Under the pieces are notes generated by a model. The model was not told the origin of the DNA. It did not search any database and saw nothing but the letters and a program-made list of their open reading frames with translations. Source: Yinghuangia soli (GTDB lineage: Bacteria; Actinomycetota; Actinomycetes; Streptomycetales; Streptomycetaceae). Taken from it: a stretch of DNA of 64,000 bases. Made by a program: the position numbers and the translations under genes. The stretch lies in contig NZ_JAKFHA010000001.1 of NCBI RefSeq assembly GCF_021502675.1, forward strand, positions 788,698 through 852,697, read 5' to 3'. Shown here one piece after another: positions 8,586-17,610 of this stretch (positions are counted from its first letter, which is position 1; each line of letters opens with the position of its first letter).

Positions 8586-10166
8586 GTGGCGCGGCGACTT
8601 GTCGTCTTCGTACCGGCGATCACCGGCCGTACGGAAGCGTGGACCGATCTGCAGAAGCGGCTGGCCGAGCTGGACGGGTACAGCGCAGCGGACTGCGACT
8701 ACAGGGTCGTGCCGCACGGCGGCCGCAGCTACAAGCCCGGTTCCGTCAAGGATCTGGCCAAGGCCGTCGGGGCGCACATCCACGAGCTCTGGACGACCGG
8801 CGACTACGGCGACGTGGTGCTGGTCGGCCACAGCATGGGCGGACTCGTCCTGCGCCAGGCGTACTTGGACGCCCTCGGCGCGAACGGGCCCACCGGGCGT
8901 CGGCCGTGGGCGGCGAAGGTCGACCGCATCGTGCTCTTCGCGAGCCTCAACCGGGGCGTCGACGTGTCGCGGCACCGGGCGTGGTGGCTACCCGCAGCGG
9001 CGTGGTCCGCGCGGGTCCTGCCGGTGCTCCGGCGCTGGCTGGTGCACGACCTTCTGCGCGGCTCGGACTTCATCACCAACCTGCGCATCTCGTGGATCCG
9101 CGAGATCAATGCCCTGGACCACCCGCCGCTGATCCGGCAGTTCCTCGGCACCGAGGACAACCTCGTCACCGACGACGACAGCAGCGACGTACGCGCCTTC
9201 CCCACCGGCGAAGAAGTGCCCCTCGCCGGTGCCACCCACAACAACCTGCTGCAGGTGGACCTCGCACCGGACCCCGAGACCCGGTTCCGGCTCATCGCCG
9301 AGGCGTTCACCACCCCGCGCCCCACCGCCGTCATCCCGGAGATCGGCAAGCCGGAGAAGCGCGTCGTGATACTGCTGCACGGCATCCGCGCGGGCAACAC
9401 CACCTGGGTGAAGGACCTGAAGGAGCTCCTCAAGGCGCAGGATCCGGACACCGAGGTGGTGGCGGCGACCTACGGCCGCTTCTCGGCACGCAAATTCGTC
9501 CTTCCGATCACCCGCCGCAAGTACATCGGCTGGCTCGAGGACATGTACGCCGAACAACTCGCCAGGAACCCGAAGGCGACGTTCCACTTCGTCGGCCACA
9601 GCAACGGCACCTACCTGCTCGGGCACAGCCTCAAGCGGATCCCGGGCATGCGCTTCCAGCGCGTGCTGCTGACCGGGAGCGTCCTGCCGCCGTCCTACGG
9701 CTGGACAGAGCGCATCGACCAGGGGCAGGTGGGCTGGATCCGCAACGACCGGGCGTCGCGCGATGTCCCTGTCGCGGTCCTGTGCGCCGGCCTCCGCGGC
9801 TTCAGAATGCGCGATATCGGCACCGGCGGCGTCGACGGCTTCAACGACGACCCGGCCACCAAGACCGAGGTCTACTACCACGACGGGGGCCACAGCGCGG
9901 CCCTCGAACCCCAGCACCTGGACGGCATCGCCAAGTACGTGCTGACCGGCGACACGAAGCCGCCGTCCGGCCTGGTCCGCACCCCCGCGTGGGCCGTCTC
10001 CCTGCTGTCCCGGATGGCCGCGCCGCTCTTCCTCGTCCTGGGTGCCGCCGCGGTGTCCGGCCTCGTCTGCCTCGCCCTCTTCGGCCCGTGGGGCCTGCCG
10101 CTGAACCTCCTTGCCGCGCTCGTCGCGGTGCCGATCGTGCTGTTCTTCATCCTCGACGTGGTGTGA
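8586..10166 (+). CDS. Tandem alpha/beta-hydrolase protein with C-terminal membrane segments
   Basis: A 526-aa protein with two alpha/beta-hydrolase-like units. Unit 1 begins LVVFVPAITGRTEAW and has a GHSMGG nucleophile elbow near residue 83. Unit 2 begins RVVILLHGIRAGNTTW (about residue 258) and has a GHSNGT elbow near residue 338. The last 60 residues hold two hydrophobic helices (LFLVLGAAAVSGLVCLALF and LLAALVAVPIVLFFIL), placing the enzyme on the membrane. The GTG at 8586 has GGGGG a few bases upstream. The two lipase-like units could act on lipids or esters, but the substrate is unknown. Confidence 0.7.
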   Translation: MARRLVVFVPAITGRTEAWTDLQKRLAELDGYSAADCDYRVVPHGGRSYKPGSVKDLAKAVGAHIHELWTTGDYGDVVLVGHSMGGLVLRQAYLDALGANGPTGRRPWAAKVDRIVLFASLNRGVDVSRHRAWWLPAAAWSARVLPVLRRWLVHDLLRGSDFITNLRISWIREINALDHPPLIRQFLGTEDNLVTDDDSSDVRAFPTGEEVPLAGATHNNLLQVDLAPDPETRFRLIAEAFTTPRPTAVIPEIGKPEKRVVILLHGIRAGNTTWVKDLKELLKAQDPDTEVVAATYGRFSARKFVLPITRRKYIGWLEDMYAEQLARNPKATFHFVGHSNGTYLLGHSLKRIPGMRFQRVLLTGSVLPPSYGWTERIDQGQVGWIRNDRASRDVPVAVLCAGLRGFRMRDIGTGGVDGFNDDPATKTEVYYHDGGHSAALEPQHLDGIAKYVLTGDTKPPSGLVRTPAWAVSLLSRMAAPLFLVLGAAAVSGLVCLALFGPWGLPLNLLAALVAVPIVLFFILDVV

Positions 10167-10282
10167 CGGGCCTCCACCGAAAGGCGGAGTACCGCCCGGT
10201 TCGCTACCACGACATCCGCGTTGCACGGCAAGGCCCCGGCCGACTACGGCATTTCGTACGACCACGACAAGAAACCCGCCAC

Positions 10283-10612
10283 ATGGACGACACCCGGATG
10301 TTCGGCGAACTCCTGCGCCGCTTGAATGCGGACGACTGCGCAGCCGCGCCCCGGCCCGGCGGCGAAGCCATCGAAATCAGCCGCTGGGCGGGCACCGACC
10401 TCCCCGACCCCATGGTCCTGGAAGTCAGCCCTGCCTCACTCGGCGACCGCCTGCGGGCGACCGCCGCAGACGCCGTCCAGGTCTTCCCGAGCGCCGAGCC
10501 CGCGACTGCGGCACTTCAGTTGCTCGTCGTACACATCCAAGAAGCCCTCAAGACGCGTCCCCCGGGAAGCCGCAGGCTGCTCCTCGAACCCGGCGGCGTG
10601 CGAGCAACCTGA
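10283..10612 (+). CDS. Hypothetical protein
   Basis: A 109-aa predicted soluble protein with no motif I recognise. It starts MDDTRMFGELLRRLNADD and ends in a charged, Arg-rich tail. The ribosome site is weak. Codon use is in keeping with the neighbours, with strong third-position GC. It lies 116 bases after the hydrolase gene on the same strand and may be an unrelated single gene. Confidence 0.45.
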   Translation: MDDTRMFGELLRRLNADDCAAAPRPGGEAIEISRWAGTDLPDPMVLEVSPASLGDRLRATAADAVQVFPSAEPATAALQLLVVHIQEALKTRPPGSRRLLLEPGGVRAT

Positions 10613-10696
10613 CCGTGGACGTCGGCCTTCGGCAACCCCGAGCCTCAGGGCCCGACACCGATCGCCGCGAGCGGCACGGAGATCCTCCAGGCCGCC

Positions 10697-11395
10697 CTAC
10701 GGCAGCGGCCACTGCACCGGGGGCTGGTCGAAGCCGCCGCGGTGCTGGATCTTGACGAGCTTGGCGTTCAGGGGGACTTCGTACGTCACCAGACCGGTAC
10801 GCGACTCGCCCGGGGCCAGTTGGGCGGTCGCGGGGAACGGCGTGCCGAAGGCCTGCCCGCCGATGGAGTAGTCGTACGCCTTGCCCTGCGCATCGTGGAC
10901 CTTGACGTCCGCAGACGGCGAGGCATCCAGCGTCTCGGCCCCCAAGTTGGTGATGCGCCATTCGAGCGCGACCAGGCGGCCGGTCGGTTCGGCCTTGGTC
11001 GACTCGCTCTGCGGCGGCGCGGGGTCGACCACGCGGAGCAGCGTCACCTCGACCGGCTGCTTCGCACCGTCCAGCATGCGCACGGGCTCCCCGATCCGCG
11101 CCGGCCCCACGAACGGCGTGACGGTCACCGACGGAGCCGTCGTCGTCGCGGACGGAGACACGGATGCGGACGAAGTGGCAGACGCGCCCGCCCCCGTCGT
11201 CGAAGCACCCGCACCAGGAGCCGGAGACGTCCCGGCCGGAGCCGACGCCGCCGGGGTCGTCGCCCCCGCACCCGCCTTCTTGTCGTCCCCGCCACATCCG
11301 GCCAGCAGCAGGACCCCCGCCGCCACCGCCGCAACACCACCCGCCCGTCGGTGCCCTGCCCCGGTACCTGCCGCTCTGCCCCGCACCCGCGTCAT
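10697..11395 (-). CDS. DUF4352 lipoprotein (copy 1)
   Basis: A 232-aa secreted lipoprotein. The signal peptide ends in the lipobox LLLAGC near residue 36, followed by about 60 residues rich in Ala, Thr, Ser and Pro as a cell-wall-spanning linker. The C-terminal DUF4352 immunoglobulin-like domain runs from about residue 90, with RLVALEWRITNLGAETLDASP and SRTGLVTYEVP. The family's role is unknown, possibly extracellular binding. A paralogue lies at 13312 on the same strand, and both have similar leader sequences. ATG 11395 is preferred over the upstream codon at 11410. Confidence 0.85.
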   Translation of the reverse strand: MTRVRGRAAGTGAGHRRAGGVAAVAAGVLLLAGCGGDDKKAGAGATTPAASAPAGTSPAPGAGASTTGAGASATSSASVSPSATTTAPSVTVTPFVGPARIGEPVRMLDGAKQPVEVTLLRVVDPAPPQSESTKAEPTGRLVALEWRITNLGAETLDASPSADVKVHDAQGKAYDYSIGGQAFGTPFPATAQLAPGESRTGLVTYEVPLNAKLVKIQHRGGFDQPPVQWPLP

Positions 11396-11483
11396 ACTTC
11401 CCCACCCCACTCAGTCGGACCGGCCATGATGCCAGCCTGGCACCCGCGGGGCGCGGACGGCGGAGATCACGGCGCCGGTTCGG

Positions 11484-13166
11484 TCACAGCCCCCATTCCT
11501 CGCACAGGCGCGTGACCAGGTACTCCTGCCGCTCCTTGAGGTGGGCGGGGGTCCACTGCTCGGCGGCCAGCACCTGGCCCGTCAGCGCGAAGGTGGTCGT
11601 CCCGTGCTTGCCGCCGAAGTACTTCGCCTTCTTGACGGTGAAGTCGTAGTTCTGCGCCTCGGAGTTCTTGCGCCGGGTGAGCAGGACGAGGTTGCCGAGC
11701 CGATGCGTCCACAGTTCGCGCTCGTCGTCGGTGAAGTCCGTCAGCCACTGCGAGCCCGGAGTCGGGTTCTGCGGCAGTACGTGCTCGACGGTCACCAGCG
11801 GGTGCACGTACACGGCTCCGGAGGCGTCGGCCAGGACCTCGTCCAGGCGCAGCAGTACGTACCTGCGGGTCTTCTTCTCCCTATAGATGTCGCCGTCGAG
11901 CTGGTCGCGGGTGGCCTGGCGCTCTTCGTCGTCGAGCCGGAAGGCCGGCGCATCCAGACCATGGCCCGCAGCGAGTTCCTTGAGCAGGGCCTCGTAGCGC
12001 TGGAGGCGCGGTGTCGTGTAGATGCGGCGGACGAACATGCTCGCGGCGAGGCGTTCCAGCGCGCGGAAGAAGTGGTCGAGCCAGACCGGGTCGTTCGGGT
12101 GCTCCTTGAGCGCCCACAGAGCCGGCGGGATCCAGTCGCTGTTGTCGAGCTGGTCCAGGCGGCGCAGCCAGGCGTTGACCTTCTCGGCCCCGGCGGGCGC
12201 GCTGTAGTCGAAGTCGCGGATGACGCCGTACGCCGCGGCGTACGGGTCGAGCACCTCGGTGACGAACTCCTTCGCCCGCCCCGGAAGGTAATTCTTCTTC
12301 AGAACCAACTCGTCGAATTCCTTAAGGAGTTCGACCTTGGCGCGTTCCTTGACGAAGACCATCCTCAGGTGCATGAACAGGTCTGCGAAGTCCGCGCGCC
12401 CGAGTGCTTCCTCGGCGTCCTCCCAGTGCGCCGCGCACATCTCCGCGGCCTTGGGGTCGTCCTCGAGATCGCCGATGACGAGGGACTTGAAGATGTCCGC
12501 GGGAGACAGGTCCAGCCCCCGCGAGTTCATGACGCTGAAGATCCGGTGGGCACTGACCAGGTCCGGCGTCCGCACGATGACCAGGAATGTCCGCTGGGAC
12601 AGCATCCGGGTCAGCGCCAGCCGCTGCTCCTCCGTCCAGGTGGCGAGCCGTCGGCGCAGCGCCGATGCGTTGGCGATGACCGCGCGCTGCGCGTCCGTCG
12701 GCACGTAGGACGGGTCCACGGCGTCAAGTCCAGACGTGGCGCCGTCGTCCTGGACGTGCTTGCGGAAGAAGTCGGAGTCCTTCTCGCGAAGCGTCAACCG
12801 GGGCTTGGGCTCGAGCGCGAGCATCTTGCTGCCGGGTTCGGCGATCATCCGGGCCAACTCGCCGCGCAGTTCGCCGTCGTCGGTCAGGTCGCGGAGCACG
12901 GCGAGCAGGATCGTCAGCGTGGTGAGGCGCTGCTGGCCGTCGATGACCTCCGCGGCTGCTTTGTCCGCCTCCTTGACCAGCACGATGGAGCCCAGGAAGT
13001 AGGGCTCATCCCCGTCCCGCTGCAGCGCGTCATCCAGATCGGCGAGCAGTTGCTCGGCCTGTTCCACTTCCCATGCGTACGGCCGCTGGTAGCGCGGGAT
13101 CCGGAAGTCGTAGTCGGCGCAGAACACCTTGTGCAGCGCCACTTCGTGCGCCTCGAGCTTTCGCAT
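11484..13166 (-). CDS. DUF262/DUF1524 protein, GmrSD-type restriction nuclease candidate
   Basis: A 560-aa single-chain protein. The N-terminal DUF262 (ParB/Srx-like NTPase) domain shows RIPRYQRPYAWE near residue 23 and EVIDGQQRLTTLTIL near residue 74. The C-terminal DUF1524 HNH-type nuclease region shows VTVEHVLPQNP and HRLGNLVLLTRRKNSEAQN. This architecture is that of GmrSD type IV restriction enzymes, which cleave phage DNA with modified cytosines; relatives act in SspE and BrxU. It stands alone, with no methylase, between two DUF4352 lipoproteins. ATG 13166 is the natural start. Defence is inferred from the family. Confidence 0.85.
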   Translation of the reverse strand: MRKLEAHEVALHKVFCADYDFRIPRYQRPYAWEVEQAEQLLADLDDALQRDGDEPYFLGSIVLVKEADKAAAEVIDGQQRLTTLTILLAVLRDLTDDGELRGELARMIAEPGSKMLALEPKPRLTLREKDSDFFRKHVQDDGATSGLDAVDPSYVPTDAQRAVIANASALRRRLATWTEEQRLALTRMLSQRTFLVIVRTPDLVSAHRIFSVMNSRGLDLSPADIFKSLVIGDLEDDPKAAEMCAAHWEDAEEALGRADFADLFMHLRMVFVKERAKVELLKEFDELVLKKNYLPGRAKEFVTEVLDPYAAAYGVIRDFDYSAPAGAEKVNAWLRRLDQLDNSDWIPPALWALKEHPNDPVWLDHFFRALERLAASMFVRRIYTTPRLQRYEALLKELAAGHGLDAPAFRLDDEERQATRDQLDGDIYREKKTRRYVLLRLDEVLADASGAVYVHPLVTVEHVLPQNPTPGSQWLTDFTDDERELWTHRLGNLVLLTRRKNSEAQNYDFTVKKAKYFGGKHGTTTFALTGQVLAAEQWTPAHLKERQEYLVTRLCEEWGL

Positions 13167-13311
13167 GTCGCACAGTCTCGCCTACCAGGCCGCCCCCGAA
13201 AGGGACTTCGGATCGACCGATGGACGCAGCAGCAGTTCACCGGCCGGCGGCCGACCAGACTCCTCGGGCAGGGCGAGAGGCGCCCGGCCCGAGGAGTGTC
13301 GCCGCGCAGAG

Positions 13312-13992
13312 TCAGGACAGGCGCCACTCGGCGTTGGGCTTGCCGTAGCCGCCGGAGAATTCGACCTTGACGAGCTTGGTGTTCTGGGGGACTTCGTAGG
13401 TCACGAAGCCCAGGCGCGAGTCGCCCGGGGGGATTTGGACCATCGCCGGGTATTCGACGCCTTGGGCGCGGCCGCCGATGGAGAAGTCGAAGACCTGGCC
13501 CTGGTCGTCGATCAGCTTGCTGAACGACGCGGGCGACGCGGAGAGGGGCTTGCTGCTGGTGTTGGTGACGCGCCACTGGATGGCGACGAGGCGTCCGCCG
13601 TCGTCGGCCTTGCTGTACTCGTTCGCCGGCGTTGCCGGGTCGACGATCTGAACCAGCGTCACCTGGAAGTCCTGGTCGCTGTGGGAGACGTTGAGCGTGT
13701 CTCCGACGTTCGCGACCGAGGGTGCTGCGGACGACGATGCCGAGGCGGATGCGGAGGGTGCCCCGCTCGGCGTGCCGGGCGTGCCGGGCGTGCCGGGTGC
13801 GCCGGGTGCCGGGGTCTCGCAGCGCTTCCTGAACTCGCCCATCGGGATGTTCGGGTTCGCGCAGTCCAGGGTGGAGACGTCCTGTGCCTGCGGTGTCGTA
13901 TTCGTCTTCTTGTCGTCGCTGCTGCACGCCCCCAGCAGCGCGACCCCCAGTGCCACTGCCGCGACCCCGCCGATTCCGCGCCGAATCCCCAT
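13312..13992 (-). CDS. DUF4352 lipoprotein (copy 2)
   Basis: A 226-aa paralogue of the protein at 10697. The lipobox LLGAC lies near residue 23. A short extra segment with two cysteines (LDCANPNIPMGEFRKRC) follows, then a PGTPGTPGTP/Ser-Ala linker, and a DUF4352 domain with GRLVAIQWRVTNTSSKPLSASP and LGFVTYEVPQNTKLVKVEF. The second of two adjacent ATG codons (13992) is best spaced from GGGGAG. The shared leader and domain point to duplication around the DUF262 gene. Confidence 0.85.
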   Translation of the reverse strand: MGIRRGIGGVAAVALGVALLGACSSDDKKTNTTPQAQDVSTLDCANPNIPMGEFRKRCETPAPGAPGTPGTPGTPSGAPSASASASSSAAPSVANVGDTLNVSHSDQDFQVTLVQIVDPATPANEYSKADDGGRLVAIQWRVTNTSSKPLSASPASFSKLIDDQGQVFDFSIGGRAQGVEYPAMVQIPPGDSRLGFVTYEVPQNTKLVKVEFSGGYGKPNAEWRLS

Positions 13993-14113
13993 CATGCTCC
14001 CCACCCCGCCGAGATTGAGTCGATCATGATGCCAAACGGCGGGTGGGGACTCCAGGGCGGTGCCGGGACAGCAACCAAGTCGCAACCGGACGTTTTATGG
14101 GCGGCCAGGGAGG

Positions 14114-15565
14114 TCAGAGACCGGCGTCAGCAAGGATCTTGTGCATGGCTGACAGCGGCAGGCGGGGAGACGCGGCGGCGGCCTGCGCGACGTACGGCTC
14201 GGCGTCGGCGAGCAGGCGTTCGAGGGTGCTGGTCGAGAGGGACGCCTGGCCGATGGCGGCGGACCGCAGCGATGACGACTCGTCGACGGCGAGTTGCTCT
14301 GCGATGCCGGCGGCGTGCGTTCCGTTCTTTGCTGCCAAGTAGTACAGCTCCGCATCCTCGGGGCTGGTGCGGGTGATCCAGTCGTCGTACGCCTCCGCCG
14401 GAAATTGCGGCATCGACGTCAGAGGGGGATGGAGCTTCATGGATTCGCCGTATGCCTCGACGACTTTGCGCAGCACGTGGCCGGGCAGGCGTTCGGCATG
14501 GCAGACGGCGATGACTTGGGCATCGAACTGGTCCGCTTCGGCCAACATCTCGATGACCGTGTCGAGGGAGAGGTCTCCCTGGGAGGCCGCGACGCAACGG
14601 ATGAAGTAGAGCGGCGACCGGGCGTGGCGCTCGCGGGTCTCCACGGGGGCGGTGCGGAGCCACTCCATCATGCTGGAGTGGGCCCACATCATGTCGACGC
14701 CGGCCCTGACCGGGTACCGGCGCTCGCCGTCATGGCGCGGGCCTTCTGCGTCGAGTTCCTCCCAGATCTCGACGCGCTGCTCATCCGACAGTTCCTCTTG
14801 GGTGAGGAGCGCCAGGCGCACCCGTGGACTGGGGTCGTTCCGCAGCAGCCGGTACGCATCCTGGAGTTGCGAAGACGCGGCGGCGACGCGGCGCACCATC
14901 TCGTCTTCGTCGTGCGCGAGTTCCCGGGCCTGTTCCGGAGTGAGCGTGACTCGGCCGGCGACGGCCACCCGGGTCGCCGGATTAGCCAGCAGCGCGCCGA
15001 CGAGGTCGGCTGGGATGTCCCAGCGCCACGCATTGCCAAGCGCTGCGAGGCGCACCCGCAGGTCAGGGTCGGTCAAGAACGCCCGGCGTTGCTCCTCGGG
15101 CGGGTCGGCCCAGGTCCCGGCCATGGCGGCGCGGACCCCCGGGTCCGGGTCGACCGCGCGGGACATCTTGATGGCGAGCGGGAAGCCTCTCCCCAAATAG
15201 TCCAGCTTCCGGACCTCGGGGTCGGCGGCGATGTGGGCGACGAGTTCGTCCGGCGTCTCGCAGCCCGGGAGCTCGTCCGGACCGCTGCTGCGCAGCCCCG
15301 CGACGCGGACCCAAAGGTCGGGGTGGGAGGCGAGCGTCCAGCGGACGCCGGTCGGGGTGCGCGGGCTCGCGGCGAGTTCCTGCAGCGCCCCAGGTTCGTC
15401 CGCTTCGAGGATGACGGCGCGCATGACGTCGTCGATCCCGGCGTAGGACGCGGCGATCGACTGCCGCCCGACCGGGTGGCCGAGGAGGCGGAAGGCCAGG
15501 TCGTATGGGAGCGCCGGGTTGCTGCCCAGGCCGAAGAGGTGGGGGAACTTGGTGTTCGCCGTCAT
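14114..15565 (-). CDS. Leucine-rich-repeat-variant (LRV)-like helical repeat protein
   Basis: A 483-aa soluble protein made of recurring helical units of roughly 24-30 residues with the pattern (A/L)ASxPxxWVRVAxLxxS, for example TLASHPDLWVRVAGLRSS, LTDPDLRVRLAALGNAW, LANPATRVAVAGR, LRNDPSPRVRLALL and ADAEPYVAQAAAASPRLP. Such LRV/HEAT-like solenoids are protein-interaction scaffolds common in Streptomyces. The ATG at 15565 is preferred to the GTG three codons earlier. The next gene upstream is 36 bases away on the same strand, so an operon is possible. Confidence 0.7.
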   Translation of the reverse strand: MTANTKFPHLFGLGSNPALPYDLAFRLLGHPVGRQSIAASYAGIDDVMRAVILEADEPGALQELAASPRTPTGVRWTLASHPDLWVRVAGLRSSGPDELPGCETPDELVAHIAADPEVRKLDYLGRGFPLAIKMSRAVDPDPGVRAAMAGTWADPPEEQRRAFLTDPDLRVRLAALGNAWRWDIPADLVGALLANPATRVAVAGRVTLTPEQARELAHDEDEMVRRVAAASSQLQDAYRLLRNDPSPRVRLALLTQEELSDEQRVEIWEELDAEGPRHDGERRYPVRAGVDMMWAHSSMMEWLRTAPVETRERHARSPLYFIRCVAASQGDLSLDTVIEMLAEADQFDAQVIAVCHAERLPGHVLRKVVEAYGESMKLHPPLTSMPQFPAEAYDDWITRTSPEDAELYYLAAKNGTHAAGIAEQLAVDESSSLRSAAIGQASLSTSTLERLLADAEPYVAQAAAASPRLPLSAMHKILADAGL

Positions 15566-15601
15566 GGAACGCACCTTGGCACAAGGCGTGGTGAGTGTGT
15601 G

Positions 15602-16246
15602 TCAGCGATTCGTCGGCGACCATGCAGGGTTGCGGCCCAGCGCCCGGAGGATCTCGGCGAAGGGTGCGGTGCCGGCGGACGTCCCCCGAGATCCCCGCGG
15701 CGCCGGCCGCGCCGGAACAGGTGGGAGCGGCGGGGCGAATGCCGCGCCCGGGGCGAGGCGTGACGGGCCGTCGGGGACGGCGAGGGCGATGGGCAGTGCG
15801 GCTTCGGCGATGTCGGGTTCGGGGGCGTGCGGGAGGCCGAGGGTGCGGGCGACGTCCCAGGCGTGCACGACGTAGTCGATGAAGTGGAACCCGATGGCCT
15901 GCCAAGCCGGGAAGGGCATCGCGGAGGTGATCTCCGGAAGCATGAAGTCCTGCTCGCGGTCGGTGACTTCGCCGAAGGCGGCGAAGACGTCGGCGGCGGC
16001 TTCGCGGTACTGGGCGATGCTCGGGGGTTCCGTTGCCCAGTGCCGCGGATCGGCGCCGTCCCCGCGGGCCGCGGCGGCGAACCCGCGGTGCTGGGCGGTC
16101 ATGTGAGCCAGCAGGTCGGCGAGCGACCAGCCGGTGCAGGGCGTCGGTTTGTCGAGGTCGTCGGCGGTGACCTGCTCCACCACGGCGACGCCGGCCTTCA
16201 CCGTACGCGCGTCGTACCACTTGACGGCATCCAGCTTGATAGGCAT
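15602..16246 (-). CDS. TIGR03086/DinB-like metal-binding protein (mycothiol-dependent enzyme family)
   Basis: A 214-aa four-helix DinB/maleylpyruvate-isomerase-type protein. The hallmark PTPCTGWSLADLLAHM (metal-binding His) is near residue 35, and FHFIDYVVHAWDVA (second metal-binding His region) is near residue 120. The family belongs to actinobacteria that use mycothiol and probably catalyses thiol-dependent transfer or detoxification. It is divergently transcribed from a MarR gene, with a shared 53-base promoter region, so it is probably that regulator's target. Confidence 0.8.
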   Translation of the reverse strand: MPIKLDAVKWYDARTVKAGVAVVEQVTADDLDKPTPCTGWSLADLLAHMTAQHRGFAAAARGDGADPRHWATEPPSIAQYREAAADVFAAFGEVTDREQDFMLPEITSAMPFPAWQAIGFHFIDYVVHAWDVARTLGLPHAPEPDIAEAALPIALAVPDGPSRLAPGAAFAPPLPPVPARPAPRGSRGTSAGTAPFAEILRALGRNPAWSPTNR

Positions 16247-16255
16247 TTGCTTACC

Positions 16256-16271
16256 GTAGGCAGGTGCTTAC
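16256..16271. promoter_or_regulatory. Candidate MarR operator between divergent genes
   Basis: GTAGGCA-GG-TGCTTAC is an inverted repeat with 6 of 7 arm positions matching. A further GCTTAC copy at 16249-16254 gives a direct repeat. It sits in the divergent promoter gap just before the TIGR03086 start, the usual place for MarR auto-regulation. Confidence 0.5.
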
Positions 16272-16299
16272 TGATTGGTCAACGGCTATGTTCGGGCGC

Positions 16300-16869
16300 A
16301 TGTCCGCGAACGCCCCCGACCCGCCGCGCCGCGACCTGGCCGCGATGATCGTCCCGCTCGGCCGCCACCTGATGGCCGCCGAGATGCCGGTGCTGCGCGC
16401 GCACAGGACGTCGATGTGGGCGTATGTGGTGCTCCTCGGCCTGGGTGACGCGGGCGACGAACCGGTGCGCACGCAGGCGGCGTTGGCCCGCGAGATCGGC
16501 GCGGACAAGACGCGCATCATCGGCGTCCTGGACGACCTGGACGCCCGCGGCCTGATCCGGCGCGAGCCCGACCCCGCCGACCGGCGCGCCCGGCTGCTGT
16601 CGCTGACCGCGGAGGGGCGGCGGGTCCGCGACAGCATCCGGGCGGGCATCCGGGAACGCGAGGATCGCCTGCTCGCCCGCCTCTCCCCCGCCGACCGCCG
16701 GGGCTTCCTCAACGCGCTCGACGTCCTGGCGTCCCTCCCGCCCGGAGCCTTCGCCGACGAAGACGAAGGGGAAGCGGAGGGGGGAGCGGAAGGGGAAAGG
16801 GTCGGGGCAGGGGAAGGCGACGACGAGGACGGGAGCGCGGACGGCGGCGAAGGCGCGCCGGGCGTCTAG
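16300..16869 (+). CDS. MarR-family transcriptional regulator with acidic C-terminal tail
   Basis: A 189-aa winged-helix protein. The recognition region is AALAREIGADKTRIIGVLDDLDARGLIRREPDPADRRARLLSLT, typical of MarR. The last 35 residues are an unusual low-complexity Glu/Asp/Gly tail (GEAEGGAEGERVGAGEG). Starts at 16264, 16288 or 16300 are possible; I prefer 16300 because the upstream codons overlap the inverted repeat. It probably represses itself and the divergent TIGR03086 gene. Confidence 0.8.
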   Translation: MSANAPDPPRRDLAAMIVPLGRHLMAAEMPVLRAHRTSMWAYVVLLGLGDAGDEPVRTQAALAREIGADKTRIIGVLDDLDARGLIRREPDPADRRARLLSLTAEGRRVRDSIRAGIREREDRLLARLSPADRRGFLNALDVLASLPPGAFADEDEGEAEGGAEGERVGAGEGDDEDGSADGGEGAPGV

Positions 16870-16891
16870 CGGTACCCAGAGGCGGCGCCTC

Positions 16892-16943
16892 GAGGCACCA
16901 GCCGGAGGCACCAGCCGGAGGCGTCAGCCGGAGCCGTCAGCCC
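16892..16943. repeat. Four 13-bp tandem repeats at the 3' end of the SnoaL-like gene
   Basis: Units of GAGGCACCAGCCG, progressively diverged, run through the stop codon (16937-16939) of the minus-strand gene and fill most of the gap to the MarR stop. Confidence 0.75.
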
Positions 16944-17395
16944 AGCGGCAGCATCAGATGGTGCGAAAGGTCCCCGGCCTGCTCGGTGACCATGTGGCGG
17001 CTCGCGAACGACCAGGCGCCGCCGGCGTCGCGCGTGAAGGTGTCCCGGTAGCGGCCGGTGATGATGGGCTGCAGCGGGAGGTCCGGGGTGGCCTGCAGGA
17101 CGGTGAAGTAGGAGCGCGCCGAGGCGGTGCCCGCGTCCTCGTCGATGTCGAGGATGAGGTTGGTGGTGACGTGCTTGGTACGCGGCGTGCCGTCCTCGTA
17201 GCGGCGGGTCCAGGTCGCGTACAGGGCGTGGATCGCCTCGCGGCCGACGATCTTGTCGGGCGAGGCGTCGGTGGTGACGACGCAGTCGGCGAGCAGGTCG
17301 GCGACCGCGTCGAAGTCGCCGGCGTCGATCCCCTCGGCGTACAGGGCGACGAGGTTGGGGACAGCGATGTGGCCGGGCTGGCGTTCCGGGGCCAT
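16937..17395 (-). CDS. SnoaL-like polyketide cyclase/NTF2 family protein
   Basis: A 152-aa NTF2-fold protein: NLVALYAEGIDAGDFDAVADLLADCVVTTD, then REAIHALYATWTRRY, then FASRHMVTEQAGDLSHH. Members are small-molecule isomerases, dehydratases or binding proteins and often accompany SDRs and flavin oxidoreductases in catabolic clusters. The ATG at 17395 is chosen for its GAGG site; upstream in-frame codons run into Arg/Pro-rich promoter sequence. It is divergent from the SDR at 17611. Confidence 0.8.
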   Translation of the reverse strand: MAPERQPGHIAVPNLVALYAEGIDAGDFDAVADLLADCVVTTDASPDKIVGREAIHALYATWTRRYEDGTPRTKHVTTNLILDIDEDAGTASARSYFTVLQATPDLPLQPIITGRYRDTFTRDAGGAWSFASRHMVTEQAGDLSHHLMLPLG

Positions 17396-17610
17396 GGGCA
17401 CCTCACAAAGGACGGAGCGGCGAGCAGGTCGGGGGCGGTGAAGCGGCGTCACAGTACGTCGCGGGCCCGCCGGAATCCAGCGCCTCCCCGCCGTCCCGCG
17501 ACCTAAATCGCGTCCGATCACTCTTTAGTGACGCGCCGTCAGATGGCATGGTGAGCTGAGCGCCGTGCGCCCCCGCACGCGCGGGTCCGACGGCAAGAAG
17601 AGGTACGAAC

